Made by a program: the position numbers and the translations under genes
Origin: Catenovulum agarivorans YM01
GTDB taxonomy: Bacteria > Pseudomonadota > Gammaproteobacteria > Enterobacterales > Alteromonadaceae
Reading direction: 5' to 3'
DNA length: 64,000 nt
NCBI RefSeq assembly: GCF_000281085.1
Contig: NZ_AJWM01000041.1
Location: 1 to 64,000 of the forward strand
Notes under the pieces: generated by a model
What the model was told of the DNA's origin: nothing
Databases searched by the model: none
The model's input: only the letters and a program-made list of their open reading frames with translations
Shown here: positions 58,956 to 64,000 of the stretch, piece after piece
Layout: each line of letters begins with the position of its first letter
Numbering within the stretch: position 1 is the first letter of the stretch

Positions 58956-60177
58956 GAAAACTGATTTTCCATCTGCCTTTCCATGGGATATACCACAAGC
59001 TAAACCAGATAGGCCGTTAAGCAAAGCGATGGCGCGTATGTACGATGAATATCAAACGCCGCGGCCAGAAGATAATAGTTTGTTCAGTAGTTTTAAATAT
59101 ACTCAACTACAAGGTTTTGATTATCGAGATGGCGACGGCACAGTGTCGCGTCGCGATCCATCAAAAATTATTCGAGTAAATGGCTTGTACTATGTGTGGT
59201 ATACCAAGCGCGACACCCAAACACCACCAAAAGGGCCAGAAAAGTGTAGTGACAGCATACCTTCAACCGATTGGGATTTAGCCGAAATTTGGTATGCAAC
59301 CAGTCAAGATGGTTTTAGTTGGCAAGAGCAAGGTTGTGCCATTAAACGCCCAGCTAAACCACTGCCTGGTTGGCGCTCGGTTTCTACACCCGATATTTTA
59401 GTGTGGCAAGGTAAATACTATTTGTATTATCAAGCTTTTATGCAAGCCAGTGGCATAAAAGGTGATCATTGTCCTGTTACTTTGTCGTCTGCTGACAGCC
59501 CTGATGGTCCATGGACTCCTTGCAATAAAATTGTGGTGGAAAATGGCCCTGTAGGCAGTTGGGATCAATTTTCAATACACGATCCATACTTATTGGTCTA
59601 CCAAGGAAAAATCCACTTATATTACAAAGCTGCTTTTGGCGACAGGCCTGAATATTTAGTCGCGAATGGGCTGGCGATTGCTGATAACCCAATGGGGCCT
59701 TTTAATAAACATCCATTAAACCCTGTGCTCAACTCAGGGCACGAAACTACTTATTTTCCGTTTAAACATGGCATAGCAGCTTTGGCTATTCGTAATGGTA
59801 ACGAAAACAATACCATTCAATTTGCACCGGATGGGGTTAATTTTTCCATAGCGTCTGTTACCTCGCTCATGCCTGTTGCGGCAGGGCCATATGTGGCCGA
59901 TGCCTTTAGCAATACTGAAAATGGCCAAGGGATAGAGTGGGGCTTATCGCATTTTTGTGACAAAACCGACCCAAGCACTAAACATAGCTTTTTAGGCAGG
60001 TTCGACTGCAATTTAACTCAAAACGGCAATTACACAGATATGAAAGAAACCGATGTTATCCATCATCCAAGTGTTTATTTCGCCCAAGGGTTATCTGAAA
60101 AGCAAAAAATACAGCGTCAACAAGCTGCCCAAGAGGGTAAACAAAAGAGTGAACAAAAGAGTAAAAATGCATGTTAG
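58942..60177 (+). CDS. GH117-family glycosidase, second clade
   Basis: 411-residue member of GH117 distinct from nabH. Shared blocks: SRRDPSKIIRVNGLYYVWYT, LAEIWYATSQDGFSWQEQG, STPDILVWQGKYYLYYQAF, SIHDPYLLVYQGKIHLYYKA, NSGHETTYFPFKHGIAAL and GIEWGLSHF. It differs in a longer N-terminus and a Cys-containing insert (EKCSDSIPSTDWDL). No signal peptide, so cytoplasmic. Start ATG 58942 has AGAAGG 5 nt upstream and lies inside the symporter gene. Some GH117 members outside the NabH clade show no activity on neoagarobiose, so its substrate may be another alpha-L-galactoside. Confidence 0.86.
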   Translation: MNKPKKTDFPSAFPWDIPQAKPDRPLSKAMARMYDEYQTPRPEDNSLFSSFKYTQLQGFDYRDGDGTVSRRDPSKIIRVNGLYYVWYTKRDTQTPPKGPEKCSDSIPSTDWDLAEIWYATSQDGFSWQEQGCAIKRPAKPLPGWRSVSTPDILVWQGKYYLYYQAFMQASGIKGDHCPVTLSSADSPDGPWTPCNKIVVENGPVGSWDQFSIHDPYLLVYQGKIHLYYKAAFGDRPEYLVANGLAIADNPMGPFNKHPLNPVLNSGHETTYFPFKHGIAALAIRNGNENNTIQFAPDGVNFSIASVTSLMPVAAGPYVADAFSNTENGQGIEWGLSHFCDKTDPSTKHSFLGRFDCNLTQNGNYTDMKETDVIHHPSVYFAQGLSEKQKIQRQQAAQEGKQKSEQKSKNAC

Positions 60178-62456
60178 TAGAAAGTTTTAGCCCACAAACA
60201 AGAACCAATAGCAAACTACAGATTACTACAGATTTTGTGGTGGTGGGTGGTGGGCTTGCCGGTGTGTGTGCTGCAATTGCTGCAGCGCGCAATGGCAGTA
60301 AAGTTGTATTAATTCAAGACAGGCCAGTATTAGGTGGTAATGCGTCTAGCGAAGTACGTGTTTGGGCATTAGGCGCAACCTCGCATATGGGCAACAATAA
60401 TAGATGGTCGCGTGAAGGCGGAATTATTGACGAAATTATGTTGGAAAACCTAAAGGTTAACAAAGACGGTAATCCAATAATATTTGATGCTGTGTTGTTA
60501 GATAAGGTCGCGGCAGAGCCGAACATTCAATTACTGCTTAATACCGCCGTTTACCAGGTGAATAAATCTACGGAGCGTAAAATTGCCAGTGTTGTTGCTT
60601 TTTGTAGTCAAAATTCAACTGAATACACAGTTTCAGCCCCGTTGTTTTGTGATGCAACGGGTGATGGTTTAGTTGCTTTTAATGCGGGGGCAAGTTTCAG
60701 GATTGGTGCTGAATCGCGTGATGAATTTGGCGAACAACTTGCACCAGAGCAAGCAAGCGATCAACTGTTAGGGCATACCCTGTTTTTTTACAGTAAAAAG
60801 CTAGATCATCCAGTTAAATATACCGCCCCAAAATTTGCCTATACACATGAACAAATTGGCGCAATTCCACGCTCTAAAAATATTCAAGGCAGTGATTCAG
60901 GCATTAAATTTTGGTGGGTTGAATATGGCGGTATACACAACACCATTACGCAAACTGAAGAAATTAAGTGGGAATTATGGAAAATTGTTTACGGCATTTG
61001 GGATTACATTAAAAACAGCGGCAAATTTGAAGATGTTGAAAACCTAACTTTAGAATGGATAGGTACAGTACCGGGTAAACGCGAAAGTCGCCGTTTTAAC
61101 GGTGAATATATGCTTAAACAACAAGATATAGTTGAACAATCTCAGTTTGCTGATGCTGTTTCTTATGGTGGCTGGGCGATTGATATTCATCCATCAGAAG
61201 GCATTTATAGTAATAAACCAGCCTGTTCGCAATTTCACTCCAAAGGCGTTTATCAAATTCCATATCGTTGTTTTATTAGCAAAGACATAGATAATTTATT
61301 TTTTGCTGGGCGTAATATCAGTGCTAGCCATATGGCCTACGGCTCAAGCCGAGTTATGATAACTTGTGCTCATGGTGGTCAAGCTGTTGGTACTGCCGCT
61401 GCATTGTGCAAACAAAATAATATTAGCCCTAAAAGCATGTTAAACCCAGAACAGATGCAAAGTTTGCAACATCAACTGAATTTGTTCGGTCATGGCATAC
61501 CGAATGTGCCTTTAGCGCAGCAAACTAATTTGGCCAAACACGCGCGTATCTCTGCGAGCAGCGAACTTGAATTAAAACAATTATTGCCAAGTGGAGAATA
61601 TATACCTTTAACGCAAGCTTGCGCCCAGCTTATGCCGTTTAATCAAGGCATGGCACCTGTAATGAAACTGCAAGTTAAAGCACAAACTGAAACTCAGTTA
61701 AAAGTTGCTTTAAGAGTCAGTGTAAAAGCTGAAAATTACACCCCAGAAATTGACTTAAAAACCATAGAGCTAAACCTAGTTGCCGGTGAACAAACAATCA
61801 CACTTGATTTTTCTAGTGTAGAAATTGCCGCTCAGTATGGTTTTGTCACGTTTTACCCAAATGCTGCGGTAGCACTGGCTATATCTGAGCAATTAGTTAC
61901 AGGTTTCATGCCCGTATTTAACAAGGTGCACAAGGCGGTATCTAATACGGGTAAACAAACTATGCCTGTAGAGTCAGGAATAGAGAGTTTTGAATTTTGG
62001 ACGCCAGAGCGTAGACCAAAAGGGCAAAATTTAGCTTTGCAATTTGAACCAGTACTCAAACTACACCCGTTGTCACATATAACAAATGGTTATCTGCGCC
62101 CGTGGAAACAAAGCAATGCTTGGGCAGCAAGTTTTAAAGACAAACAGCCTCAAGTTAAGTTTTGCTGGCCTGAGCCTGTCAAAATCAGCCAAATAACTCT
62201 ATTCTTTGATACAGATGCAGACCATGCGTTAGAAACAGTATTAATGCAGCATCCAGAAAGTGAAATGCCGTACTGTGTGCAAAATTATCGGGTAAAACAG
62301 GCTGATGGCAGTATTTTGCTTGAAGTGGTTGGAAATTATCAAACTGTTAATAAACATAAGTTAGCGCAAGCAATTCAAGTAGATGAACTTGTGTTTGAAT
62401 TTGACCAGCCAAGCGATTTGGTACCAGCGAGTTTATTTCAAATAGAGATCCACTAG
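60171..62456 (+). CDS. FAD-dependent oxidoreductase (PF12831-like) with C-terminal beta domain
   Basis: 761-residue flavoprotein. The N-terminal dinucleotide fold has GGGLAGVCAAIAAARNGSKV followed by LIQDRPVLGGNASSEVRVWA, the pattern of the FAD_oxidored family. A second conserved region (GRNISASHMAYGSSRVMITC) closes the FAD site near residue 400. The C-terminal 350 residues are beta-rich with no domain I recognise. No signal peptide. ATG 60171 overlaps the GH117 stop by 7 nt. By position it may oxidise the sugar released by the GH117 enzyme or an intermediate; that is a guess. Such proteins are frequent in polysaccharide loci but rarely characterised. Confidence 0.85.
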   Translation: MLVESFSPQTRTNSKLQITTDFVVVGGGLAGVCAAIAAARNGSKVVLIQDRPVLGGNASSEVRVWALGATSHMGNNNRWSREGGIIDEIMLENLKVNKDGNPIIFDAVLLDKVAAEPNIQLLLNTAVYQVNKSTERKIASVVAFCSQNSTEYTVSAPLFCDATGDGLVAFNAGASFRIGAESRDEFGEQLAPEQASDQLLGHTLFFYSKKLDHPVKYTAPKFAYTHEQIGAIPRSKNIQGSDSGIKFWWVEYGGIHNTITQTEEIKWELWKIVYGIWDYIKNSGKFEDVENLTLEWIGTVPGKRESRRFNGEYMLKQQDIVEQSQFADAVSYGGWAIDIHPSEGIYSNKPACSQFHSKGVYQIPYRCFISKDIDNLFFAGRNISASHMAYGSSRVMITCAHGGQAVGTAAALCKQNNISPKSMLNPEQMQSLQHQLNLFGHGIPNVPLAQQTNLAKHARISASSELELKQLLPSGEYIPLTQACAQLMPFNQGMAPVMKLQVKAQTETQLKVALRVSVKAENYTPEIDLKTIELNLVAGEQTITLDFSSVEIAAQYGFVTFYPNAAVALAISEQLVTGFMPVFNKVHKAVSNTGKQTMPVESGIESFEFWTPERRPKGQNLALQFEPVLKLHPLSHITNGYLRPWKQSNAWAASFKDKQPQVKFCWPEPVKISQITLFFDTDADHALETVLMQHPESEMPYCVQNYRVKQADGSILLEVVGNYQTVNKHKLAQAIQVDELVFEFDQPSDLVPASLFQIEIH

Positions 62457-62460
62457 CTAA

Positions 62461-63015
62461 ATGCAAGACGATAGTCATTTAATTTTACAAGCGCGCAATG
62501 GCGACATGCAGGCTTATGCAACTATTGTAGAACGCTACCAAAGTAGCGTTCGTGCCTGTTTGCGTATGCGTTTGCATGAGCCATCTGAGGCTGAAGATTT
62601 AACCCAAGAAACCTTTATTCTTGCGTTTAATAAATTAAATGAATTTGATGAAAGCCGCCCAGTAGAAGCGTGGCTGCGTGGTATTGCCATTAACTTGCTT
62701 AGAAATTACCTACGCAAGCATAAACCCATAAGTGTTGGCAGCCATGCCGAGCTAGAAATGATAATTAACCAGCAACTTGATACCGATTATTCTCAAGGGC
62801 AAGAAGTAGCGAGCGTTGCAGCACTTAAAGATTGTATGACTCAGTTAAATGAAAAAACGCATGAGCTGGTTAATCAGCATTATAAACAAGGGTTTTCAAT
62901 TGCCGAGCTTACTAAAAAACATGGGATGCGCCATTCGGCTATGACCATGCGTATGTTTCGTATACGAGAGAAATTGCGAGACTGCATAGAAAAAAATCTC
63001 AAGGAGTATTGTTAA
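62461..63015 (+). CDS. ECF-type RNA polymerase sigma factor
   Basis: 184-residue sigma-70 family factor with regions 2 (AYATIVERYQSSVRACLRMR; EAEDLTQETFILAFNKLNEF) and 4 (NEKTHELVNQHYKQGFSIAE; MRHSAMTMRMFRIREKLRDC). It starts 4 nt after the oxidoreductase stop. Its stop TAA shares one base with the ATG of the next gene, the usual sigma/anti-sigma coupling. It would direct transcription of cell-surface or polysaccharide genes when released; no target promoter can be named. Confidence 0.93.
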   Translation: MQDDSHLILQARNGDMQAYATIVERYQSSVRACLRMRLHEPSEAEDLTQETFILAFNKLNEFDESRPVEAWLRGIAINLLRNYLRKHKPISVGSHAELEMIINQQLDTDYSQGQEVASVAALKDCMTQLNEKTHELVNQHYKQGFSIAELTKKHGMRHSAMTMRMFRIREKLRDCIEKNLKEYC

Positions 63016-64000
63016 TGAATCAATCAAATAGCTTGAGTAAAGAACAACGTCGATTAATTGCCGCGTATTTAGCGGGTGAAGAGGTAACCGATGCGCTGCT
63101 ATACGAATGCCGTAATCATCCTGAAGTTAAACAAGCATTAGCAAAACTAGTTGGCACTGACAGATTAATTCAGCTTGCGTTAGACACACAAAACCACCAA
63201 ACGGTTGATTCAGTCATGCAGCGAATTAGCCAGCAGCAGTCAGTTAAACAACCAGCGGCTAAAACTAAAGTGATTCGTCCTTGGTTTAAATCACAAATGG
63301 CGTTTGCGGCCAGCGTGGCAGCTATTGTTATGCTGTTTTTTATCAGTAGCTTAGTTTCAATGCAAAACAACTTAGCCGTGGTGACTAAAGTGGCTGCTTT
63401 ATCAGAAACAAGTGAGCTTTCTTTGGGTAAACGCCTGCACAAAGGTAAAATTTCTTTAGAGCAAGGTTACAGTGAAGTTGTAATGGACAATGGTGTGATA
63501 TTGGTTTTAGAAGCGCCCATTCAATTGAACATTCGCTCAGAAAATTTGGTGATTTTAGAAAAAGGTAAATTGGTTGCCAAAGTACCGCCGCAAGCAATCG
63601 GTTTTAGGGTAGACACCCCAAGCTCCGAAATAATTGATTTAGGCACTGAATTTGCGGTTGATGTAAATGAGCAAGGTGAAAGCCAAGTGCATGTATTGGA
63701 TGGCGAAGTAAAAGCGCGTGCATCAAAACAACAAGCTTTTAAAATGCTAAAAAAAGACCAAGCACTTTCTTTTAGTTTGGATGAAAAAATACAAATCATT
63801 CAAAGTAGCCCACATTTGTTTATGCGAGCTTTGCCGGGTAAATCAGCGGTTAATCCTGATTATTTGCATTGGTCTTTTGACCAAATTGAGCATGGGCAAT
63901 TTGCCTCTAGTGGCAAAGGCATGGCAGGGCAACATTACCCTGCATATGACAAAACCCAAGCCGGACAAATAAACCAAGTAGCAGGTGTATTTGCCAATGC
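63015..64000 (+). CDS. FecR-like anti-sigma/transmembrane regulator, 3'-incomplete
   Basis: Partner of the ECF factor, truncated by the window end (328 codons visible, no stop). A cytoplasmic N-terminus of about 92 residues ([20 protein letters not shown]) can bind the sigma factor; one membrane helix (about 94-115, [20 protein letters not shown]); then a periplasmic FecR domain (about 145-240: [50 protein letters not shown]). From about residue 290 ([14 protein letters not shown]) a LamG/concanavalin-like domain seems to begin, as in FecR-LamG proteins. ATG 63015 overlaps the sigma stop, with AAGGAG 8 nt upstream. Confidence 0.9.
   Translation, partial: MNQSNSLSKEQRRLIAAYLAGEEVTDALLYECRNHPEVKQALAKLVGTDRLIQLALDTQNHQTVDSVMQRISQQQSVKQPAAKTKVIRPWFKSQMAFAASVAAIVMLFFISSLVSMQNNLAVVTKVAALSETSELSLGKRLHKGKISLEQGYSEVVMDNGVILVLEAPIQLNIRSENLVILEKGKLVAKVPPQAIGFRVDTPSSEIIDLGTEFAVDVNEQGESQVHVLDGEVKARASKQQAFKMLKKDQALSFSLDEKIQIIQSSPHLFMRALPGKSAVNPDYLHWSFDQIEHGQFASSGKGMAGQHYPAYDKTQAGQINQVAGVFAN

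Overview
The window looks like chromosomal DNA of a marine, agar-degrading gammaproteobacterium of the Alteromonadales type (Catenovulum- or Paraglaciecola-like; genus is a guess). The reasons are moderately AT-rich DNA, many secreted lipoproteins, TonB receptors, and a dense set of red-algal galactan genes: three GH16 enzymes, one GH86, two GH117, two GH2, a GH29-like enzyme, three sulfatases and a KDG kinase.

Layout. 0.5-4.9 kb (minus): VCBS/ASPIC lipoprotein and sulfatase, divergent from a chemoreceptor (5.1-7.1 kb). 7.4-13.1 kb (minus): operon of PhoD-like phosphatase, a second VCBS/ASPIC lipoprotein and a GH16 lipoprotein. 13.3-18.4 kb: GH86 agarase/porphyranase divergent from a GH2 beta-galactosidase. 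18.5-20.5 kb: neoagarobiose hydrolase (GH117) plus KDG kinase. 20.8-23.8 kb: two sulfatases, convergent with a membrane-anchored AraC regulator. 25.5-27.9 kb: Cys-rich exported protein and a His-rich TonB receptor, probably metal-related. 28.0-36.7 kb: TonB receptor, LacZ-type beta-galactosidase and GPH symporter, divergent from a LacI regulator with a perfect 22-bp operator palindrome. 36.9-38.2 kb: GH16 agarase with a ricin-type lectin module. 39.7-50.5 kb: defence island (hsdR, fic, hsdM, hsdS, AAA ATPase, HNH nuclease), the last four genes joined by one-base TAATG overlaps. 50.7-52.9 kb: uncharacterised protein and a frameshifted NAD(P)-binding gene. 53.1-64 kb: GH29-like enzyme and second AraC regulator, then a long plus-strand operon (GH16 with an inserted lectin-like domain, SSS symporter, second GH117, FAD oxidoreductase, ECF sigma factor, FecR-like anti-sigma protein running off the end).

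How it works together (inference). Secreted GH16/GH86 enzymes cut agar or porphyran, sulfatases desulfate, exo-acting GH2 and GH117 enzymes release galactose and 3,6-anhydro-L-galactose, and the latter is oxidised by enzymes outside the window to KDG, which KdgK phosphorylates. GPH and SSS symporters and TonB receptors supply uptake.

The most notable unexplained signals are: (i) a recurring 12-bp palindrome (ATTGTTAACAAT / ATTGTATACAAT and near matches) ahead of nearly every agar-related transcription unit and absent from the defence island, suggesting one regulon run by a regulator not encoded here; (ii) the type I R-M locus carrying Fic plus a Septu-like ATPase/HNH pair, with ATGTCGAT palindromes before fic; (iii) a GH16 enzyme whose fold is interrupted by a discoidin-like domain; (iv) a 127-bp MITE sitting in one copy of a 39-bp repeat whose other copy is empty.
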